Shown in pieces: positions 16,328-24,453 of a stretch of DNA of 26,091 bases (its first letter is position 1; each line of letters begins with the position of its first letter). The stretch is from Promethearchaeota archaeon (GTDB lineage Archaea; Asgardarchaeota; Lokiarchaeia; Sigynarchaeales; SOKP01): positions 1-26,091 of the forward strand of contig JAHLWJ010000024.1 of the NCBI GenBank assembly GCA_019057975.1, in the 5' to 3' direction. The position numbers and the translations under genes were made by a program. Under the pieces are notes generated by a model, which did not search any database, was not told the origin of the DNA, and worked only from the letters and a program-made list of their open reading frames with translations.

Positions 16328-17881
16328 TTATAATGACTGTTCTTGTTTTACAAAAAAATTAGCAGCTACTTTAATATCCTCTATAGTTAAGGGGCGTCCT
16401 AAGGATTGCTTTAAATCAGTGACCAATTGTTCACATAATTTCAAACTAAGTGAACTTCCTTTTTCAGAAATTATTTTTTGAACTTCTTTGGCAAAATCAG
16501 AGATCTTTGGTTTTTTAATTTCTTTCGCTAAATCTTCATGAGGAGGAAACAATTCCATAGGCATTTTTAATTCAGATTTCTTTGTTTTTTCATCTTCTTT
16601 TTCACTTTTAGTGAATATAACAGGTTTAACTGGTTTAGAAGGTGGTTTTATAAGTTTTAGTCCTGATGGTTTAGTCTCTAATTTTTGAAAAGAAACCATT
16701 TTACTGGCAGATGCAGGGGGAATAATTTCTTCTTCAGATTCTTTTTGACTAACTTGTTCAACAGTAGGTGCAGTAGTGGGAAGAGGCTTAACTTTAATCT
16801 TCTTTTTAAATTTTAATTCTCTAGGGATTTCAAATCTCATATCTTTCGTGAGTTCTTTTCTAATCTCTTTCTGCTCTTTTAATTTTGCACTAAGTTCACT
16901 CACTTTTTGTTGAAATAGTTTGACGTGTTCAAAATCTTGGTAGAATGTGGAGATTTTAACAAGTTCTCTATACTTTGTTAATGCTTGGATGATATTTCCT
17001 ACATTAAACAAATTTTCTGCTTCTTTTACTAATTCTTTAAAATTTTTTGGTAACTCTTTTTTTAGGCCTAGAACGTCTTTAATTAAAGCTTGAAGCTGTG
17101 ATTTAGCATCAGGGGAATTTAAAGAGATTTCCTCAAATTCGGAAAAATTTAAATCATTCTTAATTCGTTTAATGTCTTCATCAGCCACTAAATCTCGTTT
17201 ATTTCCGACAATTAATAGTTTAGAATAATTACTATCCATTTTCTGAATATTCATGAAATGTTGCATTATTTTTAAATGGTAATTTGCTAAATTAAATAAC
17301 AGAATTACTAAATCAGAACCGCTGACGAATTTAGACCATAATAATGAAAAATTATCTCGTAATTGGAAATCCCAAATTTCAAAAGTCAATCCATCAATAC
17401 TTAAAGTAGATGATTTCGCAAAATCCATTATCACTTTTTCATTATTACTTCTCAGCAAATCATAAAGTGTGGTCTTACCGCCATTAGTTGGCCCGATAAT
17501 TGATATTTTTGAGTGCATAACTCTTTGAATTTGATTAAGAAAACTCAAGAACTCATCTAGCTGCTCAGTTGATTCTTTGAATTTTATAGGATCTGGAAAT
17601 AATTCTTGGAACTTATTCATGACCTTTACCATTATTTCTTCTATGTATTGAAGTGAATCAACAAGATCTGTTACAAATAAGAAGTATAAGCCGTCTTTAC
17701 CTCTATGGAAGATCTGAAAATTTGAGATTTTTCTGTTAATAACTTTACCAGGTATAGGCATTTCCATGTATTTGTTAATTGTTTCAATAATATTTTGTAA
17801 TTCTTCACTTCCAAAAGCTATAGCATAATCCTTAACAAAAATATGTTCTTTTTCAGAAAAGATATGAACTTGACGAAGCAT
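16328..17881 (-). CDS. Longin-like domain fused to Arf/Rab-like GTPase with TPR-like and C-terminal tail
   Basis: This 517-residue multidomain protein is of Asgard, eukaryote-like type. Residues 1-100 show a longin/roadblock pattern, with strands RQVHIFSEKEHIF, FQIFHRGKDG and LYFLFVTDL, then a helix to FQELFPD. Residues 122-272 form a Ras-superfamily GTPase: P-loop GPTNGGKTT (130-138, K136), G4 NKRD (227-230), G5 near SLNSPDA (253-259). G3 is degenerate: WDFQLRDN at 170-177 has Leu174 for the DxxG glycine and Arg175 where Arf has the catalytic Gln. Residues 282-340 look like a TPR or MIT-type helical hairpin (AENLFNVGNIIQALTKYREL). A Pro/Lys-rich linker (about 345-450) and a C-terminal helical piece follow. 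Inference: a membrane-associated regulatory GTPase with weak or no hydrolysis. No lipidation motif is visible. It diverges from the + strand unit at 18063, sharing about 180 bases of AT-rich DNA. Confidence 0.75.
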   Translation of the reverse strand: MLRQVHIFSEKEHIFVKDYAIAFGSEELQNIIETINKYMEMPIPGKVINRKISNFQIFHRGKDGLYFLFVTDLVDSLQYIEEIMVKVMNKFQELFPDPIKFKESTEQLDEFLSFLNQIQRVMHSKISIIGPTNGGKTTLYDLLRSNNEKVIMDFAKSSTLSIDGLTFEIWDFQLRDNFSLLWSKFVSGSDLVILLFNLANYHLKIMQHFMNIQKMDSNYSKLLIVGNKRDLVADEDIKRIKNDLNFSEFEEISLNSPDAKSQLQALIKDVLGLKKELPKNFKELVKEAENLFNVGNIIQALTKYRELVKISTFYQDFEHVKLFQQKVSELSAKLKEQKEIRKELTKDMRFEIPRELKFKKKIKVKPLPTTAPTVEQVSQKESEEEIIPPASASKMVSFQKLETKPSGLKLIKPPSKPVKPVIFTKSEKEDEKTKKSELKMPMELFPPHEDLAKEIKKPKISDFAKEVQKIISEKGSSLSLKLCEQLVTDLKQSLGRPLTIEDIKVAANFFVKQEQSL

Positions 17882-18062
17882 GATACATTAATTCTAAGGT
17901 TTCGATATAAAAAAAAAAGAAATACTAGTTAATAACTCTTTATAATTCACTTACTATTAAGTTTAAACATCTTGTATGGGATTAAAAAAAAAAATGATAA
18001 AAAATATTAGAATTTAGTCATTATTGTTTAATAAGATAAGCTATATTCATAAGATTAACAAG

Positions 18063-19019
18063 ATGCAAATGCAACCTGATGATATTTTAAATTTTTTAAA
18101 CAATGAATCAGAGAAGAAATTTAAGTCTGAATTAATAGACTTATTAATGAAAAGAATTGATAAACTTTGCTTTGAAGAATGCCAAATCGACCGCATCCAG
18201 TGCACTCTAACTCCCCTTTGTAGTCGCAGATTCTTACTTAAACTTCGAATAAAAAATAAGCTTAAATTAGATGATTTACCTAAGTTTTGTTATAGTGTTC
18301 ATAAAGGTGTTGTTGAAAGATTTTTCAGAAATAAAACTATCGTCTATAGACCTTATGATGCCTATTTATATCTGATTGACTTTGTAGATGTATTTTTTCA
18401 TGGAGATTATCGTAAATTAAATAAGTTTGTGTCTTTTAAAAATTGGGAGGAAGCTTTTAAGATTTTTGATGATCGAATACACAATAGGAATGAAAAATTC
18501 GATTATCTTCTAACAGAGAACTATTTAGTCTTTAAATTTGAAGATAGGATCCATGTAATATTTCTGAATGAACTATATGTCTTATGTAATGCAAATCGGG
18601 AGAATATCCCTGATCTTGAGTTATTACAAGGTGTTTGCAAGCTTTATTCTGGGATTAATTTCCCTGAAGTGAAATTGAGACTAAGACAATCCAAACATGT
18701 AGAAATTACTGTTAAGGTTCCTTTTGAGGTGTTAAATGAGATATCAACAGAACCTTCTATAAACAATGATTCTAAAGCAGATAATTATTTTTGGAATACA
18801 TTTTGGGAAGATCTTAATGCTTTAACTCAATATTGTGATGAAATACATTTACAAATGGATAAAAATCAAAATCTAGAGATAATATTATATCTTAGTACTA
18901 AAACTAGTAATTACGATGGGGAAGAAAATCCTGTATCTCTTAGATTTAGGGATTTAAGGTTAATATTAAATTTTATAAACCGTATCTATCACGATTATTT
19001 TGTAATTTATGTGGATTAA
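18063..19019 (+). CDS. Unknown protein with N-terminal Cys cluster, likely Asgard-specific
   Basis: I do not recognise a family. From the ATG at 18063 the protein has 318 residues; a TTG at 18024 in frame would add 13, but neither start has a ribosome binding site and ATG gives the more natural N terminus. Four cysteines lie at 36, 40, 47 and 53 (CFEECQIDRIQC..LC), a CX3CX6CX5C arrangement that could hold a metal. The rest alternates strands and helices and is rich in Phe, Tyr, Asp and Lys, with no membrane segment. Two similar blocks may be repeated domains: the segments VVERFFRNK..AYLYLIDFVDVFF and LNFINRIYHDYFVIYV both end in aromatic strands. It is followed after about 15-24 bases by a HEAT/coiled-coil gene, so the two are probably one operon. 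Confidence 0.6.
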   Translation: MQMQPDDILNFLNNESEKKFKSELIDLLMKRIDKLCFEECQIDRIQCTLTPLCSRRFLLKLRIKNKLKLDDLPKFCYSVHKGVVERFFRNKTIVYRPYDAYLYLIDFVDVFFHGDYRKLNKFVSFKNWEEAFKIFDDRIHNRNEKFDYLLTENYLVFKFEDRIHVIFLNELYVLCNANRENIPDLELLQGVCKLYSGINFPEVKLRLRQSKHVEITVKVPFEVLNEISTEPSINNDSKADNYFWNTFWEDLNALTQYCDEIHLQMDKNQNLEIILYLSTKTSNYDGEENPVSLRFRDLRLILNFINRIYHDYFVIYVD

Positions 19020-19043
19020 AAAAAAGTAAATTATGTGGTTATA

Positions 19044-20315
19044 ATGAGTGAAGAGGAAACAAATATTGCAGAAATCAAAACAATAAAAGATTTTGTTAAA
19101 GATGGAAGAATTGATGATGCCGTAAACATTATTGCTCTTTATCTTAATGATTCAACAGAAGAAAATTATATCGATAGAATAGAAAATATCCTTGAGACAC
19201 TTTTATCTCTTCATGGGGGTAGAACTGTATTAAGGTTTTTACTTGAAAATTTAATTATTGATATTCCCTCTTTATTAGAAAATCTTTCTAAAAAAGATTC
19301 TGTTTTGAGATATACCTTTTTGTTATTATTAAAAACGATATGTGAAAATGAATGTGATTTATTCCTTCCGTATTCAGAAGACTTATTGAAATCAGATGAT
19401 CCAAATGTACGTGAAGCAGATTTACAGTTAATACTTTACATGGCAGGTGGAGATGCAAAAATTGATGATAGATCTTTAGTTAACACAATTGTTGAAAAAT
19501 TGACTGATGAAAAAGATTTTGTGGTTGAAAAAGCAATACAAACTCTAATAACTATCGGTGGAAAATCTCCAACGCTGGTGACAAAAATTTTATCTGATTA
19601 TGCTAAAGAAAGATCAGAAAATGAAGAATTAAAAAACTCTATTGATACTATTTTGAAATCAATAGTCACCGTTGAAAAAATAGAGGAAATCGTTGAGGAT
19701 GAAAAGAGTAAATTAGAAACACCTTCTGAAGAGATATCCTTAGAAGTGCATACCCATAAGGATTTAGAGAAAGAAGAATATAAGATCTTAGATAAAGAGT
19801 TTGAACTGAAAAGGAAAGGACTAGAGATAAAGAAAAAAAAATTAGAGTTAGAGGAAAAAGAGAAAGAAATTGAAGAGAAAGTGATTCAAACAAAAGAGGA
19901 AGCATTGAAGTTAAAAGAAGAGATGTTGATAAAGGAAGCTCAATTTGGTGAAGAAACTGTGACTAGAGAAAAGCTCCCAAAAGTAAAACTTCCTAAAAAA
20001 TTGAAAAAAGAAGAATCAGAAATCATTGATAAAGAGCTTGAATTAAAAAAGAAAGACCTTGAAATCAAAAAGAAAAAATTAGAAATTGAGGAAAAGGAGA
20101 AAGAATTAGAGGAAAAAGAAATTTTGGAGCGAGAAAAGGCTCTAAAATTAAAAGAGGAGTTAATTGAAAAGGAAAAGGAGTTATCTCAGGTGGAGTTAGA
20201 ACTAAAGCAAAAATCTATTGAACAGAAAGAACAAAAGATTAAAGAAGAAGAAATGAAAAGAGTAGAAGAAGAAATGCAAAAGATTCAACGAAAACTCGAA
20301 GAAGACGAAGATTAA
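19044..20315 (+). CDS. HEAT-repeat protein with long duplicated coiled coil
   Basis: From the ATG at 19044 the protein has 423 residues (a GTG at 19035 would add three). Residues 10-210 are helical with HEAT-like repeats, e.g. DPNVREADLQLILYMAG and DFVVEKAIQTLITIGG. From about 240 to the end there is a highly charged single-helix or coiled-coil region of Glu, Lys and Leu, with hydrophobic residues every seven positions (L255, I262, L269, I276). Within it a 79-residue unit is duplicated: residues 243-298 match 322-377 at most positions, with LEIKKKKLE(L/I)EEKEKE in both. No transmembrane segment. The layout suits a scaffold or tether joining a partner bound by the HEAT part to something at a distance. 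Function unknown. Its stop is 9 bases from the convergent gene's stop. Confidence 0.75.
   Translation: MSEEETNIAEIKTIKDFVKDGRIDDAVNIIALYLNDSTEENYIDRIENILETLLSLHGGRTVLRFLLENLIIDIPSLLENLSKKDSVLRYTFLLLLKTICENECDLFLPYSEDLLKSDDPNVREADLQLILYMAGGDAKIDDRSLVNTIVEKLTDEKDFVVEKAIQTLITIGGKSPTLVTKILSDYAKERSENEELKNSIDTILKSIVTVEKIEEIVEDEKSKLETPSEEISLEVHTHKDLEKEEYKILDKEFELKRKGLEIKKKKLELEEKEKEIEEKVIQTKEEALKLKEEMLIKEAQFGEETVTREKLPKVKLPKKLKKEESEIIDKELELKKKDLEIKKKKLEIEEKEKELEEKEILEREKALKLKEELIEKEKELSQVELELKQKSIEQKEQKIKEEEMKRVEEEMQKIQRKLEEDED
19770..20174 (+). repeat. Intragenic tandem duplication coding for coiled coil
   Basis: Bases 19770-19937 and 20007-20174 are diverged direct repeats with a 237-base period. 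They encode matching heptad stretches of the coiled-coil protein. Many differences are synonymous (for example GAG/GAA and AAG/AAA), so the protein sequence has been kept. Confidence 0.7.
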
Positions 20316-20324
20316 AACTAAATT

Positions 20325-21362
20325 TTATTCCTCCTTGCCGTTTTCCTCTATATCATAATCTAAACTTGATTCAGGTTTATTTTCAGATATTGGTGTGGAA
20401 TGTAATCTTCTTACTATCTTTCTTATATCCTCTACTTTGACACTTTCAGGAGGTAAACTTACCTGAATTTTCTTCGCAAGATCATATGCAAGTTCTATAT
20501 ATTTCAGATCTTCTAAGAATTCAACAACTTGAATTTTTGTGTCATTGTCCTGAAGCACTTCATTTCCGTACTCCATTAATTTCTCTTTTAGAATAATATC
20601 TATTTTATCAGTTCGCTCGAGATGTTTTATTTTATTAACAAGTTGCTTAAAACTATTCATTATATTATACATTTCGGATTTTGCATAGACATCAATATTT
20701 TTTAATACATAAAAGATATATAATTCTGCTTTCTCCCATCTTCTAAATAGAAGACTAACCTCAACTAATTCTAATAGTGCTTGTTCATAAAGAAATTTAC
20801 TCTCAATATTAGGTACAATCTTATCGAATATCCAATCAAGTAAATTAGGTTGATCAAACTTGTTTATTACATCAATCAGAAACTTTTCAACAGAGTAATA
20901 GAGCTTGGCATTTTCTGTTTTAGTGGCTGAGAGAAATGAAACTAATGCATACTTGACTCTGCCCATCGCATCCTCTAAATTGACTGGTGTTTCAGCGAAT
21001 TTATAGAAGGCTGATTCTAATATTGGTTGTATTTTATCCTTTGCTTCAAAATCATAAACAAAATATTCCCCCCATGCAGGACTGTTTTGACCAGATTTTT
21101 TAGATTTTTTATCACCTGTGGCTCTAATGATTTTTGGCTGTCTTGCTTTTATTTTTTTTGAAATTTCTTTTGCGTATTCTTCAGTTATAAATTCCAAGAT
21201 TATTTTATTTTTTTCTTTAGGAACAATTAGCTTAAAGAATACCTCTGAGTCTTCTTCAAATAATAACTCTCTTAGATTTTTTGGAAATGTTATTCCTGTT
21301 TTTGTTTTTTTGACAATATCCTCAAAAATAGGGTCATCATTCGATTTCTGATTGTCTGCCAT
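20325..21362 (-). CDS. AbrB-like N-terminal domain with helical-repeat C-terminal part
   Basis: In this 345-residue protein, residues 18-60 (TGITFPKNLRELL..DSEVFFKLIVPK..KIILEF) follow the swapped-hairpin pattern of SpoVT/AbrB domains, which bind DNA or act as dimerisation units. A basic linker (70-95) rich in Lys and Ser follows. Residues 115-310 are purely helical with TPR-like periodicity (e.g. YEQALLELVEVSLLFRRWEKAELYIFYVLKNI). The tail is acidic. No enzyme motif, signal peptide or membrane segment. This combination is not one I know from bacteria. It is convergent with the HEAT/coiled-coil gene, with only 9 bases between stops, so the two mRNAs probably overlap at their ends. Function unknown. 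Confidence 0.6.
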   Translation of the reverse strand: MADNQKSNDDPIFEDIVKKTKTGITFPKNLRELLFEEDSEVFFKLIVPKEKNKIILEFITEEYAKEISKKIKARQPKIIRATGDKKSKKSGQNSPAWGEYFVYDFEAKDKIQPILESAFYKFAETPVNLEDAMGRVKYALVSFLSATKTENAKLYYSVEKFLIDVINKFDQPNLLDWIFDKIVPNIESKFLYEQALLELVEVSLLFRRWEKAELYIFYVLKNIDVYAKSEMYNIMNSFKQLVNKIKHLERTDKIDIILKEKLMEYGNEVLQDNDTKIQVVEFLEDLKYIELAYDLAKKIQVSLPPESVKVEDIRKIVRRLHSTPISENKPESSLDYDIEENGKEE

Positions 21363-21462
21363 ATTAATCTAAAGGTTTAAAGATTTAATAATTATTCCCA
21401 ATCTTATTTAGCTATAAATAAAAATGGAATAATGAAAGAAACAAGTTTAGATTTCTTACCTT

Positions 21463-22056
21463 TTATCCTGTAATATTTACAAGTTCTACGCCACGATGAT
21501 GAAAATTTTGGTCTATAAAACATAGTATAGCGTGACCTTCATGAACATACACAATAGGTACTGGATAAGAATCAGCATTTTCAATCATACTTTTTTTAAC
21601 AAATAAAGGAAGTACTGTTTTACATACTCGACACTCAACCATGATCCTTTTAACTAAACCTAAATCAGCAAAATTTTTTATAATGTCTTCAATAATTTCT
21701 TTAAATCCGTGAAACATTGCTGGAGTGAAGTCTCCATACGACATAATAACTTTTACATCATACATTTCATGAAATTTAAAACTTACATGTTCAAGCAGTG
21801 CATCTAATAGCTGAAACTGAACTTTAATATGCGCTCCAACAGTGTAGAGTAAACCATTCTTCCGAATGTAAGCCAATTTCATATTTCCTTTATCTTTATG
21901 GAAAAAGATATCGCTTACAGGGTTTCCTTTAACAATATTGAGATCTAAATCAAATCTTCTGAAAGATTTTTCTGGTTTCCATTCAAATAAAGTAGATTCT
22001 TCATTACTGATGTTAATAAATTCAAGAAATTCACCGATATTTCTATAGACAGGCAT
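21463..22056 (-). CDS. Unknown protein, possible longin/roadblock-like fold with Cys/His C-terminal motif
   Basis: The protein has 197 residues from the ATG at 22056; a TTG directly before it (22059) would add one Met. The middle part (about 45-105) has two strands and a long helix (KLAYIRKNGLLYTV, then VQFQLLDALLEHVSFKFHEMYDV). This is reminiscent of the strand-strand-helix end of the longin-like domain in the GTPase at 16328-17881. The C-terminal part has ECRVC (about 143-147), then PIVYVHEGHAILCFIDQNFHHRGVE. The two Cys and the His residues could bind a metal. The fold assignment is inference from pattern only. It is 100 bases upstream of the AbrB-like gene on the same strand, and the two may be co-transcribed. 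Confidence 0.5.
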   Translation of the reverse strand: MPVYRNIGEFLEFINISNEESTLFEWKPEKSFRRFDLDLNIVKGNPVSDIFFHKDKGNMKLAYIRKNGLLYTVGAHIKVQFQLLDALLEHVSFKFHEMYDVKVIMSYGDFTPAMFHGFKEIIEDIIKNFADLGLVKRIMVECRVCKTVLPLFVKKSMIENADSYPVPIVYVHEGHAILCFIDQNFHHRGVELVNITG

Positions 22057-22215
22057 CAATCAAATTCAATCCAATTTAATTTAACTACTTAATGATCTAT
22101 ACATTTTATATATGTTCCAATTATAAAATAAAAATCATCTTTCTTTGAATCAGATAAAATTATAAATTGTTTGTATATAGTATAAAAATAATAAAAATTA
22201 AGATAGATTTGAAAA

Positions 22216-22869
22216 ATGATTTATTTAGAGCAAACTCTTAATATTACTCCGGCTAGTCCAGATATTAGGGATGATTATATTAAGATCGCCCAGGAATTAT
22301 TAGTCCCTGCATGTAAACGTCTTGGAGCATGTTTAATAGCTGCTTGGAATGGGAATTACGAATGGGTTATGCAGACAACTCAAATATTTGAGTTTGATGA
22401 TATAGACGCCTTGAAGAATTTTCGTATTAATGCTAGTCAGGATAGAGAATGGGGTGAATATATGGCTCAATTAGAAGTTTTTGCCCCAGAACGTCGCACT
22501 CGATTACTAGAACCAACAGGGGCAGTCCCCCCAGAAGTACTGCATAAAGCGATAGAAGAAAGCCAGAAATCCCCACTCAAAGTTTACAGTATGGCGATTC
22601 TCGAAGTAAATCCCGGTAAAATGTCTGATTTTATTGCGGGGGTATCTACAGGATATAAAGTTGTACCAATTATCGCTTGTTGGCGCCCAATTGCAGGAAG
22701 CCCAAATCAAGTGATTGATTTATGGAAGGGAGATGTATTATTTAGTGCTGAAGCTATGGCTTATCGTCCTTTCAGTAATGATCAACAATGGGTTCGACAA
22801 CTTCGAGAAAATGCACCGAAAGAAAGAATTGTTCCATTATATACATTACCGTATTCTCCACTGAGGTAG
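22216..22869 (+). CDS. NIPSNAP-like dimeric alpha/beta-barrel protein
   Basis: The 217 residues form two ferredoxin-like halves, the pattern of NIPSNAP proteins. The first (3-95) opens with YLEQTLNITP, then helix DDYIKIAQELLVPACKRLG, strand LIAAWNGNYEWVMQ, and REWGEYMAQLEVF. The second (120-217) runs through VYSMAILEVNPGKMSDFIAG, PIIACWRPIAGSPNQVIDLW and DQQWVRQLREN to the terminal PYSP. Family members are found in bacteria, archaea and mitochondria; their biochemical role is poorly known, and the fold often binds haem, flavin or small hydrophobic ligands. No cofactor ligand can be assigned here. The gene has its own AT-rich upstream region, no ribosome binding site, and a nine-T tract soon after its stop. 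Confidence 0.7.
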   Translation: MIYLEQTLNITPASPDIRDDYIKIAQELLVPACKRLGACLIAAWNGNYEWVMQTTQIFEFDDIDALKNFRINASQDREWGEYMAQLEVFAPERRTRLLEPTGAVPPEVLHKAIEESQKSPLKVYSMAILEVNPGKMSDFIAGVSTGYKVVPIIACWRPIAGSPNQVIDLWKGDVLFSAEAMAYRPFSNDQQWVRQLRENAPKERIVPLYTLPYSPLR

Positions 22870-22894
22870 GTTTTTTAATAAATCCTAAAAGTTC

Positions 22895-22903
22895 TTTTTT
22901 TTT
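22895..22903 (+). terminator. Oligo-T tract after the NIPSNAP-like gene
   Basis: Nine consecutive T, 26 bases after the stop, with further T-runs to 22920. Typical of archaeal oligo-T termination. Confidence 0.4.
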
Positions 22904-22992
22904 ATTTTCCTTTTTATTTTTTGAGATATAATATTATAAAAAAAATTTTAGTCTTGTCTTAATTTGTTAAAGTTGAAATTCAATACGTAGAA

Positions 22993-22998
22993 AGAGGT
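22993..22998 (+). promoter_or_regulatory. Shine-Dalgarno that supports a TTG start
   Basis: AGAGGT lies 8 bases before the TTG at 23007. The next in-frame ATG lies far inside the conserved SPOUT domain, so this site decides the start of the methyltransferase gene. Confidence 0.55.
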
Positions 22999-23006
22999 AA
23001 GCTTAG

Positions 23007-23849
23007 TTGAATAAAAAAAAACTCAAAAGAGATCTGGATTCATATCAAGAAACTCAAAGAGCCGAAGAGTATAAAAATTTAACTTTTACTGTAGTATTAG
23101 TAAAACCTGAACATTCTGGTAATATAGGAGCTATAGCTCGTGTTATGCGAAATTTTAATTTCGAAAAGTTTGTAATTTTTAATCCAATTGAAAGCAGGGA
23201 GAATATTTTAAACTACGAAACTCAAGGATTTGCCATGCATGGAAAAAACATTTTGATGGATGCTGAGGTTATAGAAGTAGAAGAACAAAAGAATCACATG
23301 TCAAATTTTAAAATGCTACTTAAACAATTTGATTTGGTCATTGCGACTACGGCCAAAGGAGAGAGAAATTCTAATATAAAGAGATTATCAATATTTCCTA
23401 TAGATTTATCACTTCCACATTCAACCAGTCCCTTAAACATCGCAATTTTATTTGGAAGAGAATCTCGAGGATTAACTAATGATGAGATAGGTCTTGCAGA
23501 TATCTTACTAAGAATACCTACAGGACTAGATTATCCTGCTTTAAATATATCACATGCTTGTGGTGTAATTTTATACGAAATATTCAAAAAAATACATATA
23601 ATAAATATTGGAAGAGGAGTTCATCCTGTTTTGTTAGCGGATAGAGAAGACCGTCAATTACTTCAAAACCTAGTTCAAAACATCATAAATAAATTAAAAA
23701 TAAGAACTTATAAAAAAGAAAATGTGAAATTTGCCTTTAGAAACGTTTTTGAACGATCACTTATGTCAAAGAGAGAATTAAGCTTGATTACAGGTGTGTT
23801 TTCCAAAGTTGATAGTATACTAGAAAACTTAGATCTTTATGAAAAGTAA
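23007..23849 (+). CDS. trmJ: SPOUT-family RNA 2'-O-methyltransferase, TrmJ-like
   Basis: The protein is a SpoU/TrmH-type methyltransferase using S-adenosylmethionine through a C-terminal trefoil knot. In 280 residues, motif 1 is PEHSGNIGAIARVMRNF (34-50, N39 and catalytic-type R45). Motif 2 is LFGRESRGLTNDE (148-160), and motif 3 is LRIPTGLDYPALNISHA (168-184). An extension of about 80 residues after the knot, ending LMSKRELSLITGVFSKVDSIL, is the arrangement of TrmJ, which methylates the ribose at position 32 of tRNAs. It starts with TTG, supported by the AGAGGT site. The first 20 residues are basic and charged, ahead of the domain. A related rRNA target cannot be excluded. It is followed by a flavodoxin gene 63 bases on. 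Confidence 0.85.
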   Translation: MNKKKLKRDLDSYQETQRAEEYKNLTFTVVLVKPEHSGNIGAIARVMRNFNFEKFVIFNPIESRENILNYETQGFAMHGKNILMDAEVIEVEEQKNHMSNFKMLLKQFDLVIATTAKGERNSNIKRLSIFPIDLSLPHSTSPLNIAILFGRESRGLTNDEIGLADILLRIPTGLDYPALNISHACGVILYEIFKKIHIINIGRGVHPVLLADREDRQLLQNLVQNIINKLKIRTYKKENVKFAFRNVFERSLMSKRELSLITGVFSKVDSILENLDLYEK

Positions 23850-23912
23850 TTAATAATTGGACTCCTATTATGTTAAAATGAATTTTTAATTATTTATCCA
23901 TAGTGAAATTAA

Positions 23913-24371
23913 ATGAATCTAAATAAAACACTCATAGCATATGTGACAAAATCGGGTGTGACAGAAGAAAACGCTAAAATCATTTCAAATATCTTAAATT
24001 CCAATTATGGTTTTGAAGTTGATCTAATTAATCTAAAGGAAAATAGTAAACCCGATCTTTCTCAGTATGATAATATCATTATTGGCAGTGGAATTAGAAT
24101 AGGAAGATGGTATGGAAAAGCTAATAAATTTCTTAAAAATGACTTTAAAGATAAAAAAGTAGCCATCTTCTTATCTTGTGGCACTGCAGGGGTTCCTGAA
24201 ACCTATCAAGAGGCCATTACAAAATACATAGATAATAAATTATCCAAATATCCGCAAGTCAAACCCGTGTCAACAGAAACATTTGGGGGAAGATATTCTA
24301 ATTTTGATTATACTGATCCAGAGAAAGTTAAAGCATGGGCATTAGAATTAGGAAAAAAACTTAGTGCGTAA
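23913..24371 (+). CDS. Flavodoxin-domain protein (HemG-like flavodoxin)
   Basis: This 152-residue flavodoxin fold should bind FMN and act in electron transfer or as a small reductase. Seen: the phosphate-binding loop near the N terminus, with strand LIAYVTKSGVTEENA (7-21); the second loop IIIGSGIRIGRWYG (about 55-68); and the third loop IFLSCGTAGVPE (about 88-99). The GIRIGRWYGKANKFLK stretch is typical of the Flavodoxin_5 group that includes the HemG protoporphyrinogen oxidase. The window has no haem genes, so a general redox role is safer. No Cys pair or iron-sulfur site. No ribosome binding site; it may be cotranscribed with trmJ or use the AT-rich 63-base spacer. Confidence 0.85.
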   Translation: MNLNKTLIAYVTKSGVTEENAKIISNILNSNYGFEVDLINLKENSKPDLSQYDNIIIGSGIRIGRWYGKANKFLKNDFKDKKVAIFLSCGTAGVPETYQEAITKYIDNKLSKYPQVKPVSTETFGGRYSNFDYTDPEKVKAWALELGKKLSA

Positions 24372-24422
24372 ACATCAGTTTATAACTCTTTTTTATTTTT
24401 AATTTAGTTGAAAAGTAAAAGG

Positions 24423-24446
24423 GATCTTCAAGAAAATTGAAGGATC
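24423..24446. terminator. Inverted repeat between flavodoxin and cupin remnant
   Basis: GATCTTCAA and TTGAAGGATC form a stem of about nine pairs with one bulged G around a GAAAA loop. It sits just past the stops of the flavodoxin gene (+) and the cupin remnant (-), where both transcripts would end. T-runs at 24389-24400 add to this for the + strand. Confidence 0.35.
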
Positions 24447-24453
24447 ATAATTA

